From Planctomycetota bacterium (GTDB lineage Bacteria; Planctomycetota; Phycisphaerae; Phycisphaerales; Zrk34): a stretch of 64,000 bases of DNA. Within the stretch, counting starts at the first letter, position 1. Each line of letters begins with the position of its first letter. The notes under the pieces were generated by a model. The model did no database searches. It saw only the letters and a list, made by a program, of their open reading frames with translations, and was not told the DNA's origin. The DNA is taken from contig WGMD01000015.1 of assembly GCA_016125255.1 (NCBI GenBank), forward strand, positions 31,396 to 95,395. Direction: 5' to 3'. Shown piece by piece: positions 7,106-15,714 of the stretch. The position numbers were made by a program, and so were the translations under genes.

Positions 7106-9376
7106 TTGTCAAACCAACGCTTGCAATTCATCATCGGATTGGTCGCCGCCGCCTTGCTCGCCCCCGGCTGCGCCGCTTCGGACGTGAAGCCCGTCGCGCA
7201 GACACCCCCGGCCGAACCGGCGATTTACGATCTGGGCGACCCCGCGTCCAAACAGATCACGATCCCCTCCATCGACATTTCCGATCAGACCCAGCGCCAT
7301 GTCGTCATCGCCGCCGGCACCCCGACCGTCTATCAGGGCCACGCCACCACGCTCCTCATGCCCGATGGCAAAACCATCTTCTGCACATGGACCCTCAACC
7401 ACGGCGGCGCCTGCGGCCCGCTCAAGCGCTCCGACGACGGCGGCAAAACATGGAGCGACCTCATCCCCACCCCCGACAACTGGCGCACGATCCGCAACTG
7501 CCCCTCGATCCACCGCCTCGTCGACCCCGCCGGCAAAGAACGACTCATCGTCTTCGCCGGCAACGGCCCGATGTACCAGTCCGTCAGCGACGACGCCGGC
7601 AAGACCTGGTCATCAATGACGCCCAATGGTCTGCACTGCATTGTCGCGCCGACAAGCGTATTGAACGTCGACAACGAAAAAGGTCACTACATGATGTGGG
7701 TCCATCGCGGGCCCAGCGATCGTGACCACTCCCCGCTCAAGCTCTATCAATCCGAAACATTCGACGGCGGGCTGACATGGGTCAACGAGCGCATGATCCT
7801 CGCCGTCAAGGACGCCAATCCGTGCGAGCCGGCCGTGATCCGCTCGCCCGACGGCAAACAGCTTCTGCTCATCGCGCGCGAAAACGCCCGCCGCTACAGT
7901 TCGCTGATCATGACCAGCGAGGATGAAGGCAAGACCTGGTCCGCGCCGCGCGAAGCGCCGCCGGGGCTCATGGGCGATCGCCACCGCCCGCAGTATCTGC
8001 CGGACGGACGGCTGATGATGGTCTTCCGCGACGTCAATCCCAAAAGTCCGACGTTCAGGCATTTCGTCGGCTGGGTCGGCGCCTATGACGACATTCTCAC
8101 GGGAAAACAAGGCGAATATCGCGTCAAACTGCTGCATTCCAACAAGTCGATGGACTGCGGGTACGGCTGCCTGGAGCGGCTGCCGGACGGGACGATGGTG
8201 GCGACGACGTATGTGAAGTATCAGCCGGGCGAGAATCTCAATTCGGTGGTATCGGTGCGATTCACCGCGGCCCAGCTCGATCAGCTTGTCGATGCATCGC
8301 GCGTCCAGCGCAGCGATGTCTTCGTGTCGGGCGAAGGCGGGTATCACACGTTCCGCATTCCCTCGATCATCGCCGCGCCCAATGGCGATCTGCTCGCGTT
8401 CTGCGAAGGCCGCCGCAATGCCTCCGCCGACTCGGGGGATATCGACTTGCTGCTCCGCCGCTCGACCGACGGCGGCAAGACCTGGGGCGATGTGCGGACA
8501 CTCTGGGACGACGGACCCAACACCTGCGGCAATCCCTGCCCGGTGATCGATCGCGACACAGGCGTGATTCATCTGCTCGTGAACTGGAACCGCGGCGACG
8601 ATGTCGAAAGCAAGATCAAAAGCAAGACGTCAAAGGACGGCCGGCATATTTATGTGATGACCTCCGGCGACAGCGGCGCGACATGGTCCAAGCCGCGCGA
8701 GATCACCGACAGCGTCAAGCCCGACGACTGGGCGTGGTACGCAACCGGCCCCGGCGCGGGCATTCAGATCGAGCGCGGCGAACATCGCGGGCGCCTCGTC
8801 ATTCCCTGCGACCACAGCGCCTTTCCCTGGCAGGGCACCGATTCCTATCGCGCGCACGCCATCTACAGCGACGATCACGGCAAAGCATGGCGCACAAGCG
8901 GGATCATCGCGCCCGGCGTCAACGAGTGCGAAGTCGTCGAGCTGACCGACGGACGGCTGATGATGAACATGCGAAATTACCGGCGTTCCGAGGACAAAAC
9001 GCGCGCGATCGCCTACAGCAGCGACGGCGGCGAAACATGGTCCAAGGTCACGCACGACGAAGCGCTCATCGAGCCGATCTGTCAGGGGTCGATCCGCCGC
9101 ATGACCTGGCCGCATGATGGCAAAGCGGGCGTGATTCTGTTTTCCAATCCCGCGAGCCGGGACAAGCGCGTCGATCTGACGATCCGCGCGAGTTTCGACG
9201 ATGGCGGGACGTGGCCGGTGTCGAAGCTGATTCAACCGGGGCCGGCGGCTTATTCGTGTCTGGTCGCGCTGCCGGGCGGGCGCGTGGGGTGTCTTTACGA
9301 AGCGGGGGGCTACAAGCGAATCGTTTTCGCGTCGTTCGATCTGGACTGGCTGACCGGGCCGGCGAAGGCGGAGTGA
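7106..9376 (+). CDS. Exo-alpha-sialidase lipoprotein with two tandem propeller domains (GH33-like)
   Basis: The start is TTG 7106 with GAGG at 7094-7097; ATG 7040 falls inside the promoter -10 box. The roughly 756-residue product begins with a signal ending LLAPGC (imperfect lipobox). Both halves carry Asp-boxes: SDDGGKTW, SDDAGKTW and SEDEGKTW in the first, STDGGKTW, SGDSGATW, SDDHGKAW, SSDGGETW and SFDDGGTW in the second. Only the second half has the catalytic signature: FRIPSI (first arginine), SGDIDLLLRRS (acid/base Asp region), NECEVVEL (Glu), AAYSCL (Tyr nucleophile region) and CLYEAG. The first half lacks FRIP and is probably a non-catalytic or different hydrolase. It would release terminal sialic acid at the cell surface. 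It heads the operon with the lyase 35 bp downstream. Confidence 0.87.
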   Translation: MSNQRLQFIIGLVAAALLAPGCAASDVKPVAQTPPAEPAIYDLGDPASKQITIPSIDISDQTQRHVVIAAGTPTVYQGHATTLLMPDGKTIFCTWTLNHGGACGPLKRSDDGGKTWSDLIPTPDNWRTIRNCPSIHRLVDPAGKERLIVFAGNGPMYQSVSDDAGKTWSSMTPNGLHCIVAPTSVLNVDNEKGHYMMWVHRGPSDRDHSPLKLYQSETFDGGLTWVNERMILAVKDANPCEPAVIRSPDGKQLLLIARENARRYSSLIMTSEDEGKTWSAPREAPPGLMGDRHRPQYLPDGRLMMVFRDVNPKSPTFRHFVGWVGAYDDILTGKQGEYRVKLLHSNKSMDCGYGCLERLPDGTMVATTYVKYQPGENLNSVVSVRFTAAQLDQLVDASRVQRSDVFVSGEGGYHTFRIPSIIAAPNGDLLAFCEGRRNASADSGDIDLLLRRSTDGGKTWGDVRTLWDDGPNTCGNPCPVIDRDTGVIHLLVNWNRGDDVESKIKSKTSKDGRHIYVMTSGDSGATWSKPREITDSVKPDDWAWYATGPGAGIQIERGEHRGRLVIPCDHSAFPWQGTDSYRAHAIYSDDHGKAWRTSGIIAPGVNECEVVELTDGRLMMNMRNYRRSEDKTRAIAYSSDGGETWSKVTHDEALIEPICQGSIRRMTWPHDGKAGVILFSNPASRDKRVDLTIRASFDDGGTWPVSKLIQPGPAAYSCLVALPGGRVGCLYEAGGYKRIVFASFDLDWLTGPAKAE

Positions 9377-9411
9377 ATCCGCAACGCCCATTTCACACGG
9401 AGCGCATCAAC

Positions 9412-10335
9412 ATGGACCGCAAGACACACGGACTGATCGCCGCGACGTTCACGCCGATGAATTCGGACGGATCGCTGAACCTTTCGATGGTGCCGCGGAT
9501 CGTCGAGCATCTGATCGACACGGGCATCATCGGCATGTACATCGCCGGGAGCACGGGCGAGGGCGTGTCGCTGACGAGCGCCGAGCGCGAGCAAGTCGCC
9601 GAGGCGTACGTCAAGGCGGCGGCGGGGCGGATGCTGACCTTCGTGCAGGTCGGGCAGGACTCCGTCGAGCAGGCGCGTCAGCTTGCGGCGCATGCGGCGA
9701 AGATCGGCGCGACCGCCGTCTCGGCCGTGACCCCGACGTACTTCAAACCCACCAGCGTCACGGCGCTCGTCGAGGCCATGGCGCACATCGCCGCCGGCGC
9801 GCCCGATCTGCCGTTCTACCACTATCACATTCCGACGGTGACCGGCGTGAACCTGGACATGGTCGAGTTCCTCAAGCTCGGCGGAAAACGCATCGCGAAC
9901 CTCGCCGGCCTCAAGTACACCGCGTCGATGCTCCACGAATATCAGGCCTGCCTCGAACTCGACGGCGGGCGGTTCGATGTGCTCTTCGGCTTCGATGAAA
10001 TGATGCTCGGCGCCATGGCCGTCGGATCGACCGCCTCCGTCGGCAGCACGTTCAACTTCTGCGGCCCGGTGTATCAGAACATCATCCGCGCCTTCAACGA
10101 CGGCGACCTCGAAACCGCGCGTCGCTGGCAGAGCCGCTCCGTCCAGATCGTCCGCACGTTCGTCCCCTACGGCGGGCGCGAAGCGCAGAAGGCCATGATG
10201 AAAATGATCGGCCTGGACTGCGGCCCGACGCGCACGCCGCTGACCACGCTCGCCAGCGAACGCTACGACAAACTGCGGAGCGAACTGGAGGCCATCGGCT
10301 TCTTCGACCTCCAGCACGCCGCCGCATCACACTGA
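9412..10335 (+). CDS. nanA: N-acetylneuraminate lyase / DHDPS-family aldolase
   Basis: This 307-residue TIM-barrel aldolase starts at ATG 9412 with GGAG at 9399-9402. It shows the DHDPS/NAL pattern: GIIGMYIAGSTGEGVSLT (the GSTGE pyruvate-binding loop), FYHYHIP with the catalytic tyrosine, and AGLKYTA with the Schiff-base lysine. The family includes sialate lyase, dihydrodipicolinate synthase and KDG aldolases. NAL (sialic acid to ManNAc plus pyruvate) is chosen because it lies between two sialidase-like genes and upstream of a NanM-type domain. No ManNAc kinase or epimerase follows, so those steps must be encoded elsewhere. Confidence 0.85.
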   Translation: MDRKTHGLIAATFTPMNSDGSLNLSMVPRIVEHLIDTGIIGMYIAGSTGEGVSLTSAEREQVAEAYVKAAAGRMLTFVQVGQDSVEQARQLAAHAAKIGATAVSAVTPTYFKPTSVTALVEAMAHIAAGAPDLPFYHYHIPTVTGVNLDMVEFLKLGGKRIANLAGLKYTASMLHEYQACLELDGGRFDVLFGFDEMMLGAMAVGSTASVGSTFNFCGPVYQNIIRAFNDGDLETARRWQSRSVQIVRTFVPYGGREAQKAMMKMIGLDCGPTRTPLTTLASERYDKLRSELEAIGFFDLQHAAASH

Positions 10336-10346
10336 TCGCGCTCGAC

Positions 10347-10474
10347 TCACCCCTCCCTTGAAGGGAGGGGCCGGGGGAGGGATTGCGATCGTCGGTGCGC
10401 TTGCAAGTTACGAACGCGGCATCGACGTTTGGAATCCCCCCCTCCCAACCTCCTCCTTCGAGGGGGAGGGGTGA
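10347..10474. repeat. 128-bp bipartite palindromic element, copy 1
   Basis: Left arm CACCCCTCCC-TTGA-AGGGAGGGG plus CCGGGGGAGGG (10348-10381) and right arm from 10436 to 10474 (CCCCCCTCCC then CCTTCGAGGGGGAGGGGTGA) flank a unique spacer of about 54 bp. Related copies lie at 14408, 44389 and 61410. Confidence 0.75.
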
Positions 10475-10509
10475 ATGGCAACGGAACCTCATCTCTTGGA
10501 GGCGACAAC

Positions 10510-11763
10510 ATGACGAACGCACGTCGAGCCGCGCTCGCGCTATGGGTCATGCTCACCATGATCGGCCCCGCCCGCGCGGACAAGCCGATGCTCGAGACGA
10601 TGGACCTCTTTGAGAGCGGACAGCTCGGCTACAAGCTCTATCACATCCCCGGCCTCGTCACGACGGCAAAGGGCACCGTCTTGGCGTGGTGCGAAGCCCG
10701 CAGGAAGGGCAGCGACTGGGACGCGATCGACATCCTCCTTCGCCGCTCCACCGACGGCGGCAAGACATGGAGCGAGCCGCAGAAAGCAGCGGATGTGCCG
10801 GGAAAAAAGGACAAAAACCCCTTCGCCCTGCGGCTCAAGTTCGTGGACCCCAATGATGTGACCTACAACAACCCCGTCTTCATCGCCGACCGCGACGGCA
10901 CGGTGCATTTTATTTTCTGTCTCGAATACATGCGGTGCTTTTACAGCCGCAGCACCGATGACGGACTCACATGGTCGACGCCCGTCGAGATCACCGATAC
11001 GTTCGAGAAGTTCCGCGCGGATTATGACTGGAAAGTGCTGGCGACGGGACCGGATCACGGCATCCAACTCAAGAATGGTCGGCTGATCGTGCCGGTCTGG
11101 ATCTCGACGGCGACGGGCGGCAACGCGCATCGGCCGTCCGTGACGGGGACGATTTACAGCGATGATCACGGCAAGACATGGCAGGCCGGCGACATTGCCG
11201 TGCCGTGCACGGACGCATGGATCAATCCCAATGAGACGACGACGGTCGAGCTTGCCGACGGGCGCGTCATGCTCAATGTCCGCAACGAATCGAAGGACAA
11301 TCGGCGCCTCGTCGTGACGAGTCCCGACGGCGCGACGCACTGGTCGGAGCCGAAGTTCGATGAACATCTGGTCGAGCCGATCTGCATGGCGAGTCTGATG
11401 CGCCTGTCGCTGGCGCACGACGGTCATGGGAAAAACCGGCTGCTTTTCGCCCATCCGGACAATCTGCTCGTCGGCGACAAGGAGGGGCAGCCCGGGCGCA
11501 ATCGCGATCGGAAAAACCTTTCGATCAAGCTCAGCTATGACGAAGGCCGGACTTGGGCAGTGAACAAGGTGCTCGACTCGGGCGGCAGCGGGTACAGCGA
11601 TCTGACCGTCACGCACGACGGGACGATTCTCTGTTTCTACGGCCGGGGCGACCGCAAGGACTACGGCGGGTTCGCGTTCAAACATCTGACGCTGGCGCGA
11701 TTCAACCTCGAGTGGCTCACCGACGGCGCGGATCAACTTGAACCGGACTGGAGCGCGCGATGA
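10510..11763 (+). CDS. Secreted sialidase-like six-bladed propeller with altered catalytic motifs
   Basis: The start is ATG 10510 with GGAGG at 10498-10502, giving 417 residues with a signal peptide ending ARAD. Asp-boxes STDGGKTW, STDDGLTW, SDDHGKTW and SYDEGRTW show a BNR/sialidase propeller. IDILLRRS, NETTTVEL and SGYSDL align with the Asp, Glu and Tyr regions of the neighbouring enzyme. Two positions differ: the FRIP motif reads YHIP, replacing the first arginine of the carboxylate-binding triad, and LYEAG reads FYGRG. It may act on a related sugar or be inactive. Its TGA overlaps the ATG of the symporter gene (ATGA). Confidence 0.82.
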   Translation: MTNARRAALALWVMLTMIGPARADKPMLETMDLFESGQLGYKLYHIPGLVTTAKGTVLAWCEARRKGSDWDAIDILLRRSTDGGKTWSEPQKAADVPGKKDKNPFALRLKFVDPNDVTYNNPVFIADRDGTVHFIFCLEYMRCFYSRSTDDGLTWSTPVEITDTFEKFRADYDWKVLATGPDHGIQLKNGRLIVPVWISTATGGNAHRPSVTGTIYSDDHGKTWQAGDIAVPCTDAWINPNETTTVELADGRVMLNVRNESKDNRRLVVTSPDGATHWSEPKFDEHLVEPICMASLMRLSLAHDGHGKNRLLFAHPDNLLVGDKEGQPGRNRDRKNLSIKLSYDEGRTWAVNKVLDSGGSGYSDLTVTHDGTILCFYGRGDRKDYGGFAFKHLTLARFNLEWLTDGADQLEPDWSAR

Positions 11764-14399
11764 TGCGGATCTGGCGAGGCATGGTGTTGTGCGTGTTCGC
11801 GGCGGCGCTGTGCGGGCCGGCACGCGGGGCGGAGGAGTCGAAGATGATGGCATGGTCGCCGCTGCCGGATTTGCCGGACAAGCTGGGCGTGGCGGGACCG
11901 TTCGTCGGCGTGCATCACGATGCGCTGATCGTGGCGGGCGGGGCGAATTTTCCGACGGCCGCGGGCGGGGATCTCTGGCAGGCGGACAAGGTGTGGCACG
12001 ATGAGGCGTATGTGCTGGTGCGCGATGGGAAGGACGGGTACACGTGGTTGACGGGTTTCAAGCTCGATCGGCCGGTGGCGTACGGCGCGTGCGTCAGCAC
12101 GGAGCGGGGCGTCGTCTGCATGGGCGGTAATGACGCGAAGGGCGTGTTTTCCCGGTGTTTTTTGCTCAAATGGGATGCGGACACGCGCACGCTGACGCAG
12201 TCGCCCTTGCCGGATTTGCCGGAGCCGTGCGCGTTCGGGGCGGCGGCTCGGATCGGGGACACGATCTATCTGGCCGGCGGTCAGAACGGGGCGTCGCTCG
12301 AGACGGCGATGAGCAATTTCTGGGCGCTGCATCTGACGAAGGACGGGGCGGACCCATGGGAGAAACTGCCGGCTTGGCCGGGGCAGAGCCGGGCGTTCAA
12401 TCTGACGCTCGCGCAGCACAATGGGTTTGACGATTGCATTTACGTCATGAGCGGGCGGCGTCAGAAGGAGGGCGTGAGCGGCGTCGACGGCATGGACCCG
12501 CTGCGCGACGTGTATGAATTTAATCCAAAGACGCGTGCGTGGCGCAAGCGCAGCGATGTGCCGGTGTGCGTCATGGCGGGGACCGGCGCGGCGGTGGGGC
12601 AGTCGCACCTGTTCGTGCTCAGCGGCGCGGACGGTTCGCTGTTCGCGAAGGCGGATGAACTCAAGGACGCGCATCCGGGTTTTCCGAAGCGGGCGTGGGC
12701 GTATCACACAATCACGGACACCTGGATCGACGCGGGCACGACACCGATGAATCAGGTGACGACGCCGGCGGTGAAGTGGGACGGGGCGATGGTGATCGCG
12801 GCGGGGGAGGTGCGGCCGCGCGTGCGTTCGAGCGAAGTGTGGCGCATCCTGCCGCTCGAGCACGGCGTGGCGTTCGGGCCGATCAACTTCGCCGTGTTGA
12901 TCGTGTACCTGCTCGCCATGGTCGGCGTCGGCGTCTACTTCGCGAACAAGAACACGGACACCGACGATTATTTCCGTGGGGGGCAGCGGATTCCCTGGTG
13001 GGTGGCGGGCTGTTCGATCTTCGCGACGATGCTCAGTTCGATTACATACATGGCCGTCCCCGCCACGGCCTACGCGCAGAACTGGGTGCTGATCGTGGCG
13101 AACTTCATGATCCCCGCCGTCGCCCCGCTGGCCGTCTACGTCGCCCTCCCGTTCTTCCGCCGCATCGACGCCACCAGCGCCTACGAATACCTCTCCAAGC
13201 GATTCAACCTGCCCGTGCGGCTTTTCGGCAGCGGGCTCTTCACCGTGTTCCACATCTTCCGCATGGGCATCGTCATGTCCCTGGCGGCCCTCGCGCTCGC
13301 GTCCGTCACGCCGCTCTCGCCCGTGCAGGGCCTGCTCATCATGGGCCTCTTGAGCATCATCTACTGCACGCTCGGCGGCATCGAAGCCGTCGTCTGGACC
13401 GACACGATTCAGACTTTCGTCCTGCTCGGCGGAGCGATGGTGTGCTTCGTCCTGGTGATCATCGACATCGACGGCGGGCTGGGCCGATTCTTCGACATCG
13501 CCATGACCGACCACAAAATGCACATGGTCAACTTCGACTTTTCGGAAACGAGCTACATGACGATGGCGATCTGGGTCGTCGTGCTCGGCGGGCTCGGTCA
13601 GAATGTTTCGTCCTATGTCGCCGATCAGGCCGTCGTGCAGCGGTACATGACGACAAGCGACGCCGACACCGCCGCGCGGTCCATCTGGATGAACGCCGCG
13701 CTGACGATCCCCGCCTCGTTCCTCTTCTTCGGCATGGGCACCGCCCTCTACGTCTACTACAAGCTCCATCCACAGCAGCTTGATCCGACGATCAACACGG
13801 ACCAGATCTTCCCGCTGTTCATCTCGACGCGCCTCCCCGTCGGCGCGGCGGGACTCATCGTGGCGGGCATCTTCGCCGCGGCGCAGTCCACGATCTCCAC
13901 CAGCATGAACTCCACCGCCACGACCCTCGTCACCGACTTCATGCGCCCCTTCAATCTCTGCCGCACCGAACGCGGCTACCTCAATGCCGGACGCACGCTG
14001 ACCCTCGCCCTCGGCGTGGCCGGCACGATCATCGGCCTGCTCTTCGTCGACGCCAGCAACCGCCTGCGCTTCGCCTCATTCCTCTGGATCATCGGCCTGT
14101 TCATGGGCGTGCTCGGCGGGCTGTTCTGCCTCGGCATCCTCACGCGCCGCGCCAACGGACTCGGCGCCTTCATCGGCGTCGTCAGCGGCGTGGCGGCCAT
14201 CATCGCGCTGAATCTCTACAGCCACATCCACTGGTACCTCTACGCCCCCGTCGGCATCGTCATCTGTTTCAGCATCGGCTATCTCGCCAGCATCGTCATG
14301 CCCGCTTCGCCAAAGAACATCGACGGATTGACGATCTACACGATGCGGCAACCGGTCGCATCGAACGCGAGCGCGCCGGCGGCGACGACGGTGGAGTGA
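11760..14399 (+). CDS. NanM-like kelch mutarotase fused to a sodium:solute symporter
   Basis: 879 residues. A signal peptide (to about residue 23, GPARG) leads into a kelch propeller of roughly residues 25-380. It carries VAGGANFP, as in N-acetylneuraminate mutarotase NanM, then CMGGND, LAGGQNG and VLSGADG blades. From about residue 383 there are around 13 membrane helices of the SSS family, starting INFAVLIVYLLAMVGVGVYF and continuing DDYFRGGQRIPWW and SSITYMAVPATAYA. The kelch part would sit in the periplasm, converting alpha- to beta-sialic acid, and the SSS part would import the sugar with sodium. It is translationally coupled to the second sialidase-like gene. Substrate specificity is inferred from the locus and the GGANFP motif. 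Confidence 0.88.
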   Translation: MMRIWRGMVLCVFAAALCGPARGAEESKMMAWSPLPDLPDKLGVAGPFVGVHHDALIVAGGANFPTAAGGDLWQADKVWHDEAYVLVRDGKDGYTWLTGFKLDRPVAYGACVSTERGVVCMGGNDAKGVFSRCFLLKWDADTRTLTQSPLPDLPEPCAFGAAARIGDTIYLAGGQNGASLETAMSNFWALHLTKDGADPWEKLPAWPGQSRAFNLTLAQHNGFDDCIYVMSGRRQKEGVSGVDGMDPLRDVYEFNPKTRAWRKRSDVPVCVMAGTGAAVGQSHLFVLSGADGSLFAKADELKDAHPGFPKRAWAYHTITDTWIDAGTTPMNQVTTPAVKWDGAMVIAAGEVRPRVRSSEVWRILPLEHGVAFGPINFAVLIVYLLAMVGVGVYFANKNTDTDDYFRGGQRIPWWVAGCSIFATMLSSITYMAVPATAYAQNWVLIVANFMIPAVAPLAVYVALPFFRRIDATSAYEYLSKRFNLPVRLFGSGLFTVFHIFRMGIVMSLAALALASVTPLSPVQGLLIMGLLSIIYCTLGGIEAVVWTDTIQTFVLLGGAMVCFVLVIIDIDGGLGRFFDIAMTDHKMHMVNFDFSETSYMTMAIWVVVLGGLGQNVSSYVADQAVVQRYMTTSDADTAARSIWMNAALTIPASFLFFGMGTALYVYYKLHPQQLDPTINTDQIFPLFISTRLPVGAAGLIVAGIFAAAQSTISTSMNSTATTLVTDFMRPFNLCRTERGYLNAGRTLTLALGVAGTIIGLLFVDASNRLRFASFLWIIGLFMGVLGGLFCLGILTRRANGLGAFIGVVSGVAAIIALNLYSHIHWYLYAPVGIVICFSIGYLASIVMPASPKNIDGLTIYTMRQPVASNASAPAATTVE

Positions 14400-14407
14400 G
14401 GTGCTTG

Positions 14408-14535
14408 TCCCCTCCCCCTGCAAGGGGGAGGTTGGGTGGGGGTGAATCGCATCAGTCTGAACCTGTTGCGATTTGAAGCATGCTCCTACGGATGCGCTTC
14501 ACCCTCCCCCGGCCCCTCCCTCGGAGGGAGGGGGG
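14408..14535. repeat. 128-bp bipartite palindromic element, copy 2
   Basis: Arms TCCCCTCCCCCTGCAAGGGG... (14408-14445) and CACCCTCCCCCGGCCCCTCC... (14500-14535) flank a 54-bp spacer. It occupies the whole gap between the convergent symporter and odhB genes and runs opposite to the copy at 10347. Confidence 0.75.
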
Positions 14536-15672
14536 TTAGATTTCCACCAGAAGCCGGGCCGGCTCCTCGATGGTTTCCTTGACGCGTTTGAGGAACGTCA
14601 CGGCTTCGCGGCCGTCGACGATGCGGTGATCGTAGGTCAAAGCGATGTACATCATCGGCCGGACGACGACCTGCCCGTCGACCGCGATCGGGCGTTCCTG
14701 AATCGAGTGCATGCCCAGCACGCCCGACTGAGGCGGGTTGATGATCGGCGTGGACATGAGCGACCCGAAGATGCCGCCGTTGGTGATCGTGAACGTGCCG
14801 CCCTCAAGGTCGTGCGGCTCGAGTTTGCCTTCGTTGGCCCGGCGGGCGAAGTCGGCGATCGTCAGCTCCACCTGCGCGAAGCTCAGCCGTTCGCAGTCGC
14901 GCACGATCGGAACGACCAATCCCTTGGCGGCGCTGACGGCGATGCCGATGTCGAAGTAGTTGCGATAGACGATCTGCTTGCCGGTGATGCGGGCGTTGAG
15001 CGCGGGGCACTGGCGCAGGGCGTCGACGGTGGCTTTGACGAAGAACGACATGAACCCGAGCTTGATGCCGTAGCGCTGCTCGAACGACGGGTTGTAGCGC
15101 TTGCGCAGCGCCATGACCTGCGACATGTCCACTTCGTTGAACGTCGTGAGCAGCGCGGCGTTGTGCTGCGCGTCGACGAGCCGGCGGGCGATCGTCTGGC
15201 GCAAAAACGACATGGGCACGACTTCCTCGCCGCGCTCATCGGGCACATAGGGCTTTTCCATCGGCGCCGGCCGCTCGGCGACGCGCGTCGCCGGAGCCGG
15301 GGCCGCGGCGGGCGCCGGTGAGGGCGCGGGCTTGGCGGCTGGGGGCGGCGTCGCGGGGGCGGCTTTGGGCGCGGCCTTCGCTTCGCTCTTCGCTGGTGCG
15401 GCGGCGGGCGCGCTCTCCGACGCGGCGGCCTTGCCGTTGGTTTCGATCATCGCGATGACATCGCCGACCTGGCAGATGTCGCCGTCGCGCTTGGCGACGT
15501 GCGTCAGCGTCCCGGCGACCGGCGAGGGAATCTCGACCGACGCCTTTTCGCTTTCGACTTCGACGACCGGCTCGTCCTTGGCGACGGCCTGACCTTCGGT
15601 CTTGAGCCATTGAAGGATGGACACTTCGGTGATGGACTCACCCAACTGCGGGATTTTCAATTCGGTGGACAT
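14536..15672 (-). CDS. odhB: Dihydrolipoamide succinyltransferase, E2 of 2-oxoglutarate dehydrogenase
   Basis: 378 residues. The lipoyl domain (about 1-78) has the lipoylated lysine Lys43 in [10 protein letters not shown] long Ala/Pro-rich linker (about 80-145) leads straight into the catalytic domain (about 150-378), with [20 protein letters not shown] and the active site DHRIVDG (His349, Asp353). The peripheral E3-binding domain normally found between linker and core is not recognisable. It transfers the succinyl group to CoA. It follows odhA by 42 bp in the same direction, the usual sucAB order. The last residues overlap the 3' side of the repeat at 14408-14535 only at the stop codon. Confidence 0.92.
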   Translation of the reverse strand: MSTELKIPQLGESITEVSILQWLKTEGQAVAKDEPVVEVESEKASVEIPSPVAGTLTHVAKRDGDICQVGDVIAMIETNGKAAASESAPAAAPAKSEAKAAPKAAPATPPPAAKPAPSPAPAAAPAPATRVAERPAPMEKPYVPDERGEEVVPMSFLRQTIARRLVDAQHNAALLTTFNEVDMSQVMALRKRYNPSFEQRYGIKLGFMSFFVKATVDALRQCPALNARITGKQIVYRNYFDIGIAVSAAKGLVVPIVRDCERLSFAQVELTIADFARRANEGKLEPHDLEGGTFTITNGGIFGSLMSTPIINPPQSGVLGMHSIQERPIAVDGQVVVRPMMYIALTYDHRIVDGREAVTFLKRVKETIEEPARLLVEI

Positions 15673-15714
15673 GCGTTTCTCTAAGTTGGTCTATATCGCC
15701 GCTCGGCGCGGCGG

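Noticed and set aside
9211..9411. Upstream extension of the NanA-like frame
   Set aside because: It overlaps the sialidase; ATG 9412 has a good ribosome site and the normal N-terminus.
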